Source: LSUCC0057 sp042091915
GTDB taxonomy: Bacteria > Pseudomonadota > Gammaproteobacteria > Pseudomonadales > Porticoccaceae
Direction of reading: 5' to 3'
Assembly: GCA_042091915.1 (NCBI GenBank)
Contig: JBELGO010000007.1
Location: 1-33,856 of the forward strand
DNA: 33,856 bases
The notes beneath the pieces were generated by a model. The model was not told the origin of the DNA and did no database searches. It saw only the letters and a program-made list of their open reading frames with translations. Shown in pieces: positions 1-8,133 of this stretch. Position 1 is the stretch's first letter. The number at the start of each line of letters is the position of its first letter. The translations under genes and the position numbers were made by a program.

Positions 1-437
1 AATTTAAACCCCTGTTACAACGTGTTGACCCAACTGCCGTGGAGGCGATGTTGGCCGACAACACAGCAGCCGAGCCTGAACCCACCGGCCCACTGGCCGA
101 ACAACCCTTGGCCGAGCAGATTAACTTTGACGATTTTATGAAAGTTGATTTGCGCGTTGCCAAAATTGTTGCTGCTCAAGCGGTTGAGGGTGCGGATAAA
201 TTGCTTCAGTTAACCCTCGATATCGGCGGCGAGCAGCGCAATGTATTTTCAGGCATAAAATCCAGCTACAGCCCAGAACAGCTGGTGGGTCGCTTGACGG
301 TAATGGTCGCTAATTTGGCGCCGCGCAAAATGCGCTTTGGCCTCTCTGAGGGCATGGTGCTGGCTGCCGGTGACGACAACGGGATCTATCTGCTCGAACC
401 GGATAGCGGTGCTCAACCAGGCCAGCGCATCACTTAA
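1..437 (+). CDS. metG: Methionyl-tRNA synthetase, C-terminal part (partial at 5' end)
   Basis: This is the 3' end of metG; the reading frame is open from base 3 and the catalytic Rossmann and anticodon domains lie outside the window. What is seen is a short linker followed by the C-terminal OB-fold tRNA-binding and dimerisation domain (Trbp111-like), with KVDLRVAKI, ADKLLQLTLDIGG, RNVFSGIKS and MVANLAPRKMRFGLSEGM, closely matching the end of E. coli MetG. The full enzyme charges tRNA(Met) with methionine in the cytoplasm. A GTG at 39 and an ATG at 48 are in frame but are not starts, because the frame continues upstream with residues that fit the inter-domain linker. MetG in front of rsx/rnf is a familiar gammaproteobacterial order. 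Confidence 0.95.
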   Translation, partial: FKPLLQRVDPTAVEAMLADNTAAEPEPTGPLAEQPLAEQINFDDFMKVDLRVAKIVAAQAVEGADKLLQLTLDIGGEQRNVFSGIKSSYSPEQLVGRLTVMVANLAPRKMRFGLSEGMVLAAGDDNGIYLLEPDSGAQPGQRIT

Positions 438-499
438 ATCGCCTGACATTGTTAGCCATAGTTTATTCCCAAATGAGCTAACGACATTACTTTTAAGAG

Positions 500-534
500 T
501 TGAATGCTTTAACTGCGGTGCCGATAATATCGGC
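500..534 (+). promoter_or_regulatory. Predicted sigma70 promoter of the rsx operon with overlapping palindrome
   Basis: The hexamer TTGAAT at 500-505 and GATAAT at 523-528 are separated by exactly 17 bases, giving a good sigma70-type promoter with a start near base 535, in front of rsxA at 572. A 15-base perfect palindrome, GCCGATAATATCGGC (520-534, centre 527), covers the -10 element. It could be an operator or a weak metG terminator hairpin, but the T-run after it is poor. This is inferred from sequence only. Apart from this, the 438-571 gap shows nothing else clear, and rsxA has no obvious Shine-Dalgarno sequence. Confidence 0.5.
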
Positions 535-571
535 TGTTTGAACGTTCGCCACCATTGGACTGTGTGACTGT

Positions 572-1147
572 ATGCAAGAGTTTGCCATTATTCTGGTCAG
601 CGCCATACTGATCAACAACTATGTGTTAGTCCAATTCCTTGGGCTATGCCCGTTTATGGGCGTGTCGACCAAGCTCGAGTCGGCGATTGGCATGTCGGCA
701 GCAACCACCTTCGTGCTAACCCTGACTGCTATGGCGAGCTGGCTGGTCGATGCCTGGGTGCTTAAGCCACTGGATCTCACCTATCTGCGCACTATAGCCT
801 TCATCTTGGTTATTGCTGCCGTGGTTCAGTTCACCAAAATGTTTATCGAAAAGTCGAGCCCGTTGCTTTACAGGGTGCTCGGTGTATTTTTGCCCCTGAT
901 CACCACTAACTGCGCGGTACTCGGTGTGGCACTGCAAAACAGTGGCCGCGAGCTCGGGTTTTTCCACTCCTCTCTTTACGGCTTTGGCGCCGGAGCGGGA
1001 TTTTCGTTGGTGTTGATTTTCTTCTCGGCTATGCGTGAACGGTTGGCTGTGGCCGACATACCGCAACCCTTCCAGGGCGCCGCCATCGCCATGATCACGG
1101 CTGGGTTGATGTCGCTGGCCTTTATGGGGTTTGGTGGTCTGGTCTGA
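572..1147 (+). CDS. rsxA: Electron transport complex subunit RsxA (RnfA)
   Basis: An integral membrane subunit of the Rsx/Rnf complex, which couples electron transfer between ferredoxin or NADH carriers to ion movement and in E. coli keeps SoxR reduced. The 191-residue length is normal. About six hydrophobic segments are visible, and the two hallmark stretches VQFLGLCPFMGVS (near residue 20) and LPLITTNCAVLGVAL (near residue 110) are present; their cysteines are the proposed ligands of the membrane [2Fe-2S] cluster shared with RsxE. RsxE downstream is its paralogue, with inverted topology. The start ATG lacks a clear ribosome binding site but matches the family N-terminus. Its TGA overlaps the rsxB ATG by one base, so the two are translationally coupled. 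Confidence 0.97.
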   Translation: MQEFAIILVSAILINNYVLVQFLGLCPFMGVSTKLESAIGMSAATTFVLTLTAMASWLVDAWVLKPLDLTYLRTIAFILVIAAVVQFTKMFIEKSSPLLYRVLGVFLPLITTNCAVLGVALQNSGRELGFFHSSLYGFGAGAGFSLVLIFFSAMRERLAVADIPQPFQGAAIAMITAGLMSLAFMGFGGLV

Positions 1148-1764
1148 TGCAAGCGCTGCTCGAACTTATCGCCGCCAACCCAATTGTTGCCGCCATCTGC
1201 GCGATGGTTGGCTTGGCTCTGCTATTTGGTGCACTGCTCGGCTTTGCCGCGGAGCGCTTTCGAGTCGAAGGCGACCCCATCGTTGAGCAGATAGATGCCC
1301 TGCTACCGCAGACCCAATGTGGCCAGTGCGGACATCCCGGCTGCCGCCCTTATGCAGAGTCTATTGCCGCCGGTGAAGCCATCAATAAATGCCCTCCCGG
1401 TGGCCAGGCAACTATTAACGCTCTGGCAGCTCTTCTCGACGTGCCTGCACCTGAGTTAGATGACGAGCACGGCGAAGAGAGCGAGGTGAAAAAAGTCGCC
1501 TTTATTCGCGAGGCGGAATGCATTGGCTGTACCAAGTGTATTCAGGCATGCCCTGTCGATGCCATTCTCGGCAGTGCCAAACTAATGCATACCGTGATTG
1601 CCGCAGAGTGCACCGGCTGCGATCTGTGTGTCGAACCCTGCCCGGTTGATTGCATCGATATGATTCCTGTTGAGAGCGACCTGAAAAGCTGGCACTGGCA
1701 GCTGCCACAACGCCCAGGGCTGATAGCCAGCGATCGCCAACCGCACAGCGGAGAAGCCGCATGA
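1147..1764 (+). CDS. rsxB: Electron transport complex subunit RsxB (RnfB), iron-sulfur protein
   Basis: The multi-cluster ferredoxin-like subunit that accepts or passes electrons within the Rsx complex on the cytoplasmic face. Residues 1-30 form one hydrophobic anchor. A four-Fe-S domain follows with C58, C61 and C66 (CGQCGHPGC) and the distal cysteine in NKCPPGG. Two classical 4Fe-4S motifs start at C125 (CIGCTKCIQACPVDA) and C155 (CTGCDLCVEPCPVDC). At 205 residues the length is typical. It overlaps rsxA by one base and rsxC by four bases (ATGA), which shows a tightly coupled operon. Confidence 0.97.
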   Translation: MQALLELIAANPIVAAICAMVGLALLFGALLGFAAERFRVEGDPIVEQIDALLPQTQCGQCGHPGCRPYAESIAAGEAINKCPPGGQATINALAALLDVPAPELDDEHGEESEVKKVAFIREAECIGCTKCIQACPVDAILGSAKLMHTVIAAECTGCDLCVEPCPVDCIDMIPVESDLKSWHWQLPQRPGLIASDRQPHSGEAA

Positions 1765-3806
1765 GAAAGATCTGGGAGACGCCCGGCGGCATCCATCCCG
1801 CCGAAAATAAAGCCCAGTCGGTAACTCGGCCGATCGGGTACTTGCCACTGCCCGAACGTCTCTGGATAGCACTCAATCAACACGCTGGGCCTGTCGCCAA
1901 ACCGTTAGTCGCGGTCGGCGATCAAGTCCTCAAAGGACAGATGATTGCCCGCCCAGAAAGCGATCGCGGCACCGCGCTGCACGCACCCAGCTCGGGGCGC
2001 GTCGTCGCTATTGCACCCCGGGCTATCGCCCACCCATCTGGGCTGCCTGCAGAGTGCATTGAAATTCTTTGCGATGGGCGCGATCAGTGGATTGATCGTC
2101 ATCCCATTGAGAATTACCGCAACACTGAACCGAGCGCCCTGCTCGATCTGCTAGCCGAGCGCGGAGTTGCCGGGCTTGGCGGCGCCGGCTTTCCCACCGC
2201 CATTAAACTGGCCACAGACCGGCCTATTGAGCTGCTGTTAGTCAATGCTACCGAGTGTGAGCCCTATATTACCGCCGATGATTCGCTGCTGCGCGAACGC
2301 GCTGATCAACTTCTCCAAGGCATAGACATAGCCAGCTATCTGCTCGGCGATCCCACCGAACGCATTATCGGCATTGAGGACAACAAGCCCGAGGCGATTG
2401 CGGCCTTGCGCGCCGCGCTAGCCGCTCGATCAGACCAGCTGCCCGCGGTTGAGTTGGCCATTTTCCCGACCAAATATCCCTCCGGTGGTGAAAAACAGCT
2501 GATTCAAATTGTCATAGGCCAAGAGCTCCCCAGCGGCGCTCTGCCCGCACAACTGGGTATCGTCTGCCAAAATGTCGGGACTCTCTATGCACTCAAGCGC
2601 GCAATGGTTAATGGTGAACCGTTGATATCGCGCATAACCACCGTCACGGGGAAAGCCTGCGCCATCAATGGCAACTATGAGACACTGATTGGCACGCCGG
2701 TAACCGATCTACTCGCTCACAATCAGCTAGATTCAACTCGTTTGCAGCGGCTGATTATGGGCGGACCGATGATGGGCATCGCACTGCCTGACAGCGACCT
2801 GCCAATCATCAAAACCAGCAACTGTTTCATTGCCGCTGACAATACCGAAGTGGCACCGGAACAACCGGCACAACCCTGTATACGCTGCGGCTTGTGCGCA
2901 GAAGCCTGCCCCGCAACACTGCTGCCCCAGCAGCTGTTCTGGCATGCACAATCGCAACAGCACGATAAGTTAGAAGCGCACAACCTGTTTGATTGCATCG
3001 AGTGCGGCGCCTGCTCTTACGTCTGCCCCAGCAATATCCCTTTAGTCCAGTACTTTCGTGCCGGCAAAGGTGAGATACGCCAACAGCGAGCAGAAAAAGC
3101 CAAATCAGACTTTGCCCGGGAACGCTTTGAGTTCCGCCAACAACGCTTAGAGCAGCAAGAGCGAGACAAACAAGCTAAGCGCGAAGCGCGCAAATTAGCG
3201 GCGCAACAGGCCAAAGAGGCTCAGAGCGAAGCGAGCGCACCAGCGGACAGCGCCGCGGCTTTGATCGCTGCGGCACAAGCGCGAGCCGCCGCCCGCACAG
3301 CTTCCCCCGAGCAGCAACGCAACAAGCTAAAGCGCGCTATCACCAGCAGCGAAGCCCGGTTGCAGCGCGCTACCGAGAAAGTGACCGAGGCACAACAGAG
3401 TGGCTGTGATGATGCCACACTGCAACCACTGCTGGCCGCGCAAGCAGCTGCTCAGCAGAAGCTCACACAGGCAGAGGCCAAACTGGCGGAACTGAGCGCA
3501 GCCCCTGAAAGGGAACCTTCTCCAGCGCCCACTCAAGCCGACTCAAAATCGCCCGAACTGGATGCCGCCAGCCGCGCTATCGCCAAAGCGCGCGCAACCG
3601 CCGCAGCGCGCGAAGCACTGTCACCCGCTGAAAAAATTGCCGGCGACATCGCTGCACTGGACAAGAGAGTAGAGAAACTTCGCGACAAGCTAGCTGCCTG
3701 CGAAGAAGATGAGCAGCGCGAATTACTCGCCACCTCTCTGGCAAAACTTGAGGCTAAACAGGCATCACTCCAGGAACAGCAGCGAGCACTCAACAATGGT
3801 ATTTAA
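1761..3806 (+). CDS. rsxC: Electron transport complex subunit RsxC (RnfC)
   Basis: The peripheral flavin and iron-sulfur subunit of the Rsx complex, related to the NuoF/Nqo1 and NqrA families and believed to carry the soluble-donor binding site. The N-terminal part holds a barrel-sandwich region (LHAPSSGRVVAI). The Gly-rich FMN/NADH loop GVAGLGGAGFPTAIKL lies near residues 135-150. Two 4Fe-4S motifs begin at C373 (CIRCGLCAEACP) and C412 (CIECGACSYVCP). From about residue 435 the protein becomes an Ala/Gln/Glu/Lys-rich, charged, coiled-coil-like tail, which is common in gammaproteobacterial RsxC and varies in length; at 681 residues it is somewhat shorter than the E. coli protein. The start overlaps rsxB by four bases and the end overlaps rsxD by 11 bases. 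Confidence 0.96.
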   Translation: MRKIWETPGGIHPAENKAQSVTRPIGYLPLPERLWIALNQHAGPVAKPLVAVGDQVLKGQMIARPESDRGTALHAPSSGRVVAIAPRAIAHPSGLPAECIEILCDGRDQWIDRHPIENYRNTEPSALLDLLAERGVAGLGGAGFPTAIKLATDRPIELLLVNATECEPYITADDSLLRERADQLLQGIDIASYLLGDPTERIIGIEDNKPEAIAALRAALAARSDQLPAVELAIFPTKYPSGGEKQLIQIVIGQELPSGALPAQLGIVCQNVGTLYALKRAMVNGEPLISRITTVTGKACAINGNYETLIGTPVTDLLAHNQLDSTRLQRLIMGGPMMGIALPDSDLPIIKTSNCFIAADNTEVAPEQPAQPCIRCGLCAEACPATLLPQQLFWHAQSQQHDKLEAHNLFDCIECGACSYVCPSNIPLVQYFRAGKGEIRQQRAEKAKSDFARERFEFRQQRLEQQERDKQAKREARKLAAQQAKEAQSEASAPADSAAALIAAAQARAAARTASPEQQRNKLKRAITSSEARLQRATEKVTEAQQSGCDDATLQPLLAAQAAAQQKLTQAEAKLAELSAAPEREPSPAPTQADSKSPELDAASRAIAKARATAAAREALSPAEKIAGDIAALDKRVEKLRDKLAACEEDEQRELLATSLAKLEAKQASLQEQQRALNNGI

Positions 3807-4860
3807 ACCGGTCACCTCTCCACATCGCCACGCTGCACTATCTACCGCAAAAATAATGCAGTGGGTAGTGGCCGCACTCATTCCCGGAATTGCTGTTCTA
3901 ACTTGGCAGTTCGGCTGGGGGACTTTGATCAACATCGCCATAGCCACAGCTACCGCTCTAATCTGTGAAGCTGCCATCGTGGCGTTGCGCAGACGTTCAG
4001 TGCGCTTCTATCTGCAAGATTTCAGCGCGGTAGTGACCGCTTTTTTGTTGGCAGTGGCACTCCCCCCACTGGCGCCTTGGTGGTTGGTAGTGGTGGCTAC
4101 TGCATCGGCTATTGTGGTAGCCAAACAGAGCTACGGCGGTCTGGGCTACAACCCGTTTAACCCCGCTATGGTCGGTTATGTCGTGGTCCTTATTTCATTT
4201 CCGCTCGAGATGAGCAGCTGGCTGACACCCGTCTCCCTGCTGCCAACAACAGTAGATCAGGCCAGTGCAGCAGAGGCGTTAGCGGTAGTTACTGGCAGTA
4301 GTGGAATCGACGCTTGGAGTGGTGCCACCCCCTTAGATCTCTTTAAGCACGAACTCAATGGGCAACTGGTCGGCGACTTTTACACCAGCCACGCTCTGTT
4401 TAGCCAAGCAGCTATTGCCGGTGTCGGTTGGGAGTGGGTTAACCTTGCGTTTTTGGCCGGTGGTGCACTGCTCTTGGCTAAGGGCATTTTTACTTGGCAC
4501 GCACCGCTAGCCATGCTGACCAGCTTGGCAGTAATGGCGATGTTATTTTGGGACGGCGGCAGCTCTAATAGTGGCGGCTCTGTGTGGCTGCACTTGTTCA
4601 GTGGTGCCACTATGCTGGGAGCCTTCTTCATCATCACTGATCCAGTTAGTTCAGCGGTGAGTGTTCGCGGGCGCCTTATATTCGGTGCATTAATTGGCGT
4701 ACTGATCTATTTAATTCGCGTTTGGGGCAATTACCCCGATGGTGTAGCCTTTGCTGTGCTGCTTGGCAACTTTGCCGCCCCGTTTATCGACAACTACACC
4801 CTGCCGCGCAGTTATGGCCACCAGCGCGCTAAACGCGCTACGGAGTTGCCCAATGAGTAA
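3796..4860 (+). CDS. rsxD: Electron transport complex subunit RsxD (RnfD)
   Basis: A membrane subunit with a covalently bound FMN, homologous to NqrB. The protein has 354 residues with about nine to ten hydrophobic segments. The flavinylation motif SGAT is seen in WSGATPLDLF, with T178 as the expected FMN-linked threonine. The conserved loop YGGLGYNPFNPAMVGYVVV is present, and near the end ITDPVSSAVSVRGR and YPDGVAFAVLLGN. I chose the ATG at 3796 (MVFKPVTSPH) because this is where family similarity begins; the open frame runs further upstream, to 3709, but only inside rsxC. It overlaps rsxC by 11 bases and rsxG by 8. Confidence 0.95.
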   Translation: MVFKPVTSPHRHAALSTAKIMQWVVAALIPGIAVLTWQFGWGTLINIAIATATALICEAAIVALRRRSVRFYLQDFSAVVTAFLLAVALPPLAPWWLVVVATASAIVVAKQSYGGLGYNPFNPAMVGYVVVLISFPLEMSSWLTPVSLLPTTVDQASAAEALAVVTGSSGIDAWSGATPLDLFKHELNGQLVGDFYTSHALFSQAAIAGVGWEWVNLAFLAGGALLLAKGIFTWHAPLAMLTSLAVMAMLFWDGGSSNSGGSVWLHLFSGATMLGAFFIITDPVSSAVSVRGRLIFGALIGVLIYLIRVWGNYPDGVAFAVLLGNFAAPFIDNYTLPRSYGHQRAKRATELPNE

Positions 4861-5548
4861 TCCCGATACAAGCCCTGCAAAACAAGACGCTGTTATCAGC
4901 CGTTCGATGCTGCGCAACAGCTTCGCACTGGCACTGTTTGCCCTGCTTACAGCAGCACTTTTAGCTGCCACACAAAATGTCACAGAGCCAAAAATATTGG
5001 CTGCAGAACGCGCCGCACAACAGCGTGCACTGCTTGAAATTGTCCCCGATGGGCTGCACAACAATGATCTTCTCGCCGACACCTATCCGATTCCAGAGCA
5101 GCACTGGCCTCTACTGGGCTTAGATAAAGGCGGGCGCGCACACATCGCCAAACGCAACGGAGAGCCTGTAGCGGTTATTGTTCCGGCGATCTCCAAGAGC
5201 GGCTACAGTGGCGACATTGCAATGATTATGGGCTTTACGATAGAAGGTGAGCTGCTCGGAGTGCGCGTGACCCAGCACAAAGAGACACCTGGTCTTGGCG
5301 ATAAAGTCGAGCTTAAAAAGAGCGATTGGATTCTTAGCTTTAACAGTTTATCCCTGGACAATACGCCCCGCGAGGCTTGGGCGGTTAAGAAAGATGGCGG
5401 CTCTTTTGAGCAGTTTACCGGTGCTACGATAACCCCGCGCGCAGTTATTGAGCAGGTGCTTGCCGGTCTGGATTATTTCGCGCTGGATAGCGCGGCGCTG
5501 CTCTCAAAAAGCAACCACAGTAACTCGCTGGAGATCGGCAATGAGTGA
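4853..5548 (+). CDS. rsxG: Electron transport complex subunit RsxG (RnfG)
   Basis: A single-span membrane protein with a periplasmic FMN-binding domain, homologous to NqrC. A hydrophobic anchor lies at residues 19-40 (FALALFALLTAALLAA). The FMN-binding domain follows with YSGDIAMIMGFTIEGELLGV, HKETPGLGDKVE and the flavinylation motif TGATITPRAV, where T192 is the expected attachment site. The 231-residue length is normal. The start at 4853 (MSNPDTSPAK) is preferred over an in-frame upstream start at 4751, which would lie within rsxD. The gene overlaps rsxD by 8 bases and rsxE by 8. Confidence 0.95.
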   Translation: MSNPDTSPAKQDAVISRSMLRNSFALALFALLTAALLAATQNVTEPKILAAERAAQQRALLEIVPDGLHNNDLLADTYPIPEQHWPLLGLDKGGRAHIAKRNGEPVAVIVPAISKSGYSGDIAMIMGFTIEGELLGVRVTQHKETPGLGDKVELKKSDWILSFNSLSLDNTPREAWAVKKDGGSFEQFTGATITPRAVIEQVLAGLDYFALDSAALLSKSNHSNSLEIGNE

Positions 5549-6272
5549 TACCCCCGCAACACCATCGCCCAGTCTGAGCGAAGTAGCCGGCAATGGGCTG
5601 TGGAGCAACAACCCGGCACTGGTGCAGCTACTTGGCCTATGTCCTCTACTGGCGGTCACCTCTACTGTAGTCAACGCGCTGGGCTTGGGGTTGGCGACTT
5701 TACTGGTACTGGTGGGCTCAAATACGATTGTTTCACTCATTCGCCACCAAGTCGGTGATGCCGTGCGGTTACCCGCATTTGTTTTAATTATCGCTGCATT
5801 TGTTACCTGTACTGAGCTTTTGATGAAAGCTTATGCTTATGAGCTGTTTGAGATCCTCGGCATCTTTATTCCGCTGATTGTCACCAACTGCGCCATTCTC
5901 GGTCGCGCCGAAGCCTTTGCCAGCAAGCAACCGGTGCATTTGGCGATATGGGATGGTTTGATGATGGGGCTGGGGTTTTTACTTGTACTGTTATTACTGG
6001 GCGGTATACGCGAACTCTTTGGCAGCGGCACCCTGTTCGCCAATATGCAACTTCTACTGGGCAGCGGTGCCACAGACTGGACCATACAACCGTTTGGCGA
6101 GAACTACAGCTTTTTGGTGCTGATACTGCCGCCCGGTGCTTTTTTGATCACCGGTTTACTGATAGCTGGCAAAAATGCCATCGACCTGCGCCGTGAAGCA
6201 CAGCGCAAAGCTCAGCGCGCCACCGTAGCTAAAGGTTCTAAACGGGTCCGCACAACAGGGCATATTGCCTAA
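5541..6272 (+). CDS. rsxE: Electron transport complex subunit RsxE (RnfE)
   Basis: The second member of the RsxA/RsxE pair of integral membrane subunits. It has 243 residues and about six hydrophobic segments. The hallmark LVQLLGLCPLLAVTSTVVNALGL near residue 30 and GIFIPLIVTNCAILGRAEAF near residue 110 carry the two conserved cysteine regions, and LLLLGGIRELFGSGTLF is typical of RsxE. The C-terminal tail is basic (KAQRATVAKGSKRVRTTG). The ATG at 5541 was chosen from family similarity; it overlaps the rsxG stop by 8 bases. In Enterobacteria nth follows rsxE; here it does not. The operon appears to end here, with only 39 bases to the next gene. Confidence 0.95.
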   Translation: MSDTPATPSPSLSEVAGNGLWSNNPALVQLLGLCPLLAVTSTVVNALGLGLATLLVLVGSNTIVSLIRHQVGDAVRLPAFVLIIAAFVTCTELLMKAYAYELFEILGIFIPLIVTNCAILGRAEAFASKQPVHLAIWDGLMMGLGFLLVLLLLGGIRELFGSGTLFANMQLLLGSGATDWTIQPFGENYSFLVLILPPGAFLITGLLIAGKNAIDLRREAQRKAQRATVAKGSKRVRTTGHIA

Positions 6273-6311
6273 TTTGTCTTAAAATAGGCGCCCCCATACA
6301 AGGAATTTGCT

Positions 6312-8078
6312 ATGTTGAAAAGCGGCGCAGCTCTGGTACGTCATGCACTCGAAGCGATTGGTGTCGAGCATACTTTTGGTATCCCAGGTGTACACAACAC
6401 CGAAATCTACGATGAACTGAATAACTCTCAGTCCATCACACCTTATTTAGTTGGCCACGAAATGGCCGCCGCCTGTATGGCCGATGCGGTAAGCCGCACC
6501 GGCAGCTCAATTGGCTGTATGTTAATCGTGCCTGCAGCCGGTGTGACTCACGCAGCCAGCGGTATTGGCGAAGCGATGTTGGCCGGCATACCCTTACTGG
6601 TCATATCTGGCGGCATCCACCGCGGCAGCGATAAACGCTATCAGCTGCACGATATCGACCAGCATCAGATTCTCAAACCGCTGACTAAAGCCACCTATTT
6701 AGTTGAAGACCACCAAGCGATACTGCCGACTTTTTTTGAAGCTTATTGGACTGCAGTGAGCGGTGAACCGGGGCCCGTATTTATAGAAGTGCCGGTAGAT
6801 ATCCAGCTCTTTCGCGGCGAGGTAGAGCAACCACTGCCGCGGCTCGAGCACTTCACGCCACCCCAAGAACCAATCGACAACTCAGCCATTGCCGCGGCCG
6901 CACAAAAATTGATCGCCGCCAAACAACCGGCACTGTTTGTCGGCTGGGGAGCCGTGCGCGCGCGCCAACAACTCATTGAACTCGCCGAATTACTCGCAGC
7001 GCCGGTCGCCACCACTTTGCAAGGGGTGAGCAGCTTCCCTGGCGACCACCCCCTGCACACGGGCATGAGCTTCGGTGGAGCGGCCGTTGCCGCAGCGCGC
7101 AAAACAGTTGGCGAGAGCGACTGTCTATTGGCGGTAGGCACTCGCTTTGCCGAAATTGCCACCGGTAGTTACAGCGTTGAACCGCCCTCTGAGTTGATTC
7201 ATATTGATATCAACTCTCAGGTATTCAATGCCAACTACCCTGCCAGTGTGACTATCCAAGGTGATGCCGGCGAGGTACTCGACGCACTCCTGATTGAGCT
7301 GCGCAGAGCTCTCAATGAACGCATTAACGACGGTGCAGGAGCTCTGCAAGACAATACAGCCGAGCGCGTAAAGAGCATCGCCAAACTCAAACTGAAAACT
7401 CAAAATGAGTGGCTTGCCGGCGGAGATAGCAGCCGTGTCAATCCAGCACAATTTTTTACCGCATTGAGGGCCAAATTAGAGAGCGATGCAGTGATTGTCG
7501 CCGATGATGGCAACCATACTTTTTTGACCGCTGAACTGCTGCCCATACACCGCGCCGGTGGTTTTATCTCACCGACAGACTTTAATGCCATGGGTTACTG
7601 TATTCCCGCGGTCAATGGCGCAAAACTCGCCAACCCCGATAGCCAAGTCATCGGTATTGTCGGTGATGGCGCCATGTTTATGACCGGCATGGAAGTCTCC
7701 ACCGCTGTGCATTATCAGCTCGGAGTCATCTATGTGATATTTAATGATGGTGAGTTAGCTCAAATTTCTCAGGCCCAAGAGCTGCCCTACCGGTATAAAA
7801 CCTGCACAAAACTGGCACACACTCACTGGGGCGCTTTTGCCGAAGCGATGGAATGCGCCTACTTACCTATTAGCCAAGAGAGTGATATTGAGACCGTTCT
7901 CGAGCGCGCTTTTCTTATTACAGGGCAAAACCAGCCCGTCATTGTCGATTTAAATGTCGATTACTCGCAGAAAACGGCTTTTACCAAAGGCATTGTCAAA
8001 GCCAATCTAAATCGCTTTGCGACTGCAGACAAACTGCGTTTTGTCGGCCGAGCGCTGAAAAGAAAAGTGGTCGGCTAA
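6312..8078 (+). CDS. Thiamine-diphosphate-dependent enzyme, acetolactate synthase-like
   Basis: A 588-residue protein with the three-domain build of the acetolactate synthase / benzoylformate decarboxylase family. The N-terminal PYR domain has the catalytic glutamate E50 in LVGHEMAAACMADA. A central domain starts near PALFVGWGAVRARQQLIELA. The C-terminal PP domain has the ThDP/Mg motif GDG at 451-453 with N478 (GDG-X24-N, then DGEL). Substrate cannot be told: acetolactate synthase catalytic-subunit, oxo-acid decarboxylase and related aldehyde-forming activities are all possible. No small regulatory subunit gene (ilvH-like) lies beside it, which argues against the biosynthetic acetolactate synthase. 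An AAGGAA-type ribosome binding site (about 6300) supports the ATG. It follows rsxE by 39 bases and may be partly co-transcribed with it. Confidence 0.85.
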   Translation: MLKSGAALVRHALEAIGVEHTFGIPGVHNTEIYDELNNSQSITPYLVGHEMAAACMADAVSRTGSSIGCMLIVPAAGVTHAASGIGEAMLAGIPLLVISGGIHRGSDKRYQLHDIDQHQILKPLTKATYLVEDHQAILPTFFEAYWTAVSGEPGPVFIEVPVDIQLFRGEVEQPLPRLEHFTPPQEPIDNSAIAAAAQKLIAAKQPALFVGWGAVRARQQLIELAELLAAPVATTLQGVSSFPGDHPLHTGMSFGGAAVAAARKTVGESDCLLAVGTRFAEIATGSYSVEPPSELIHIDINSQVFNANYPASVTIQGDAGEVLDALLIELRRALNERINDGAGALQDNTAERVKSIAKLKLKTQNEWLAGGDSSRVNPAQFFTALRAKLESDAVIVADDGNHTFLTAELLPIHRAGGFISPTDFNAMGYCIPAVNGAKLANPDSQVIGIVGDGAMFMTGMEVSTAVHYQLGVIYVIFNDGELAQISQAQELPYRYKTCTKLAHTHWGAFAEAMECAYLPISQESDIETVLERAFLITGQNQPVIVDLNVDYSQKTAFTKGIVKANLNRFATADKLRFVGRALKRKVVG

Positions 8079-8133
8079 CCGACAAAACGGTTTATCATTG
8101 AGCGGTTACTGCCATTAACGGATGGGACCACCA

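Noticed and set aside
3709..3795. Upstream extension of rsxD inside rsxC
   Set aside because: The extra 29 residues are the shifted frame of the rsxC tail and have no similarity to RsxD; family similarity starts at MVFKP at 3796.
8070..8083. Small hairpin at the end of the ThDP enzyme gene (GTCGG-CTAA-CCGAC)
   Set aside because: The stem is only five base pairs, contains the stop codon and is followed by A and G rather than a T-run, so it does not qualify as a terminator.
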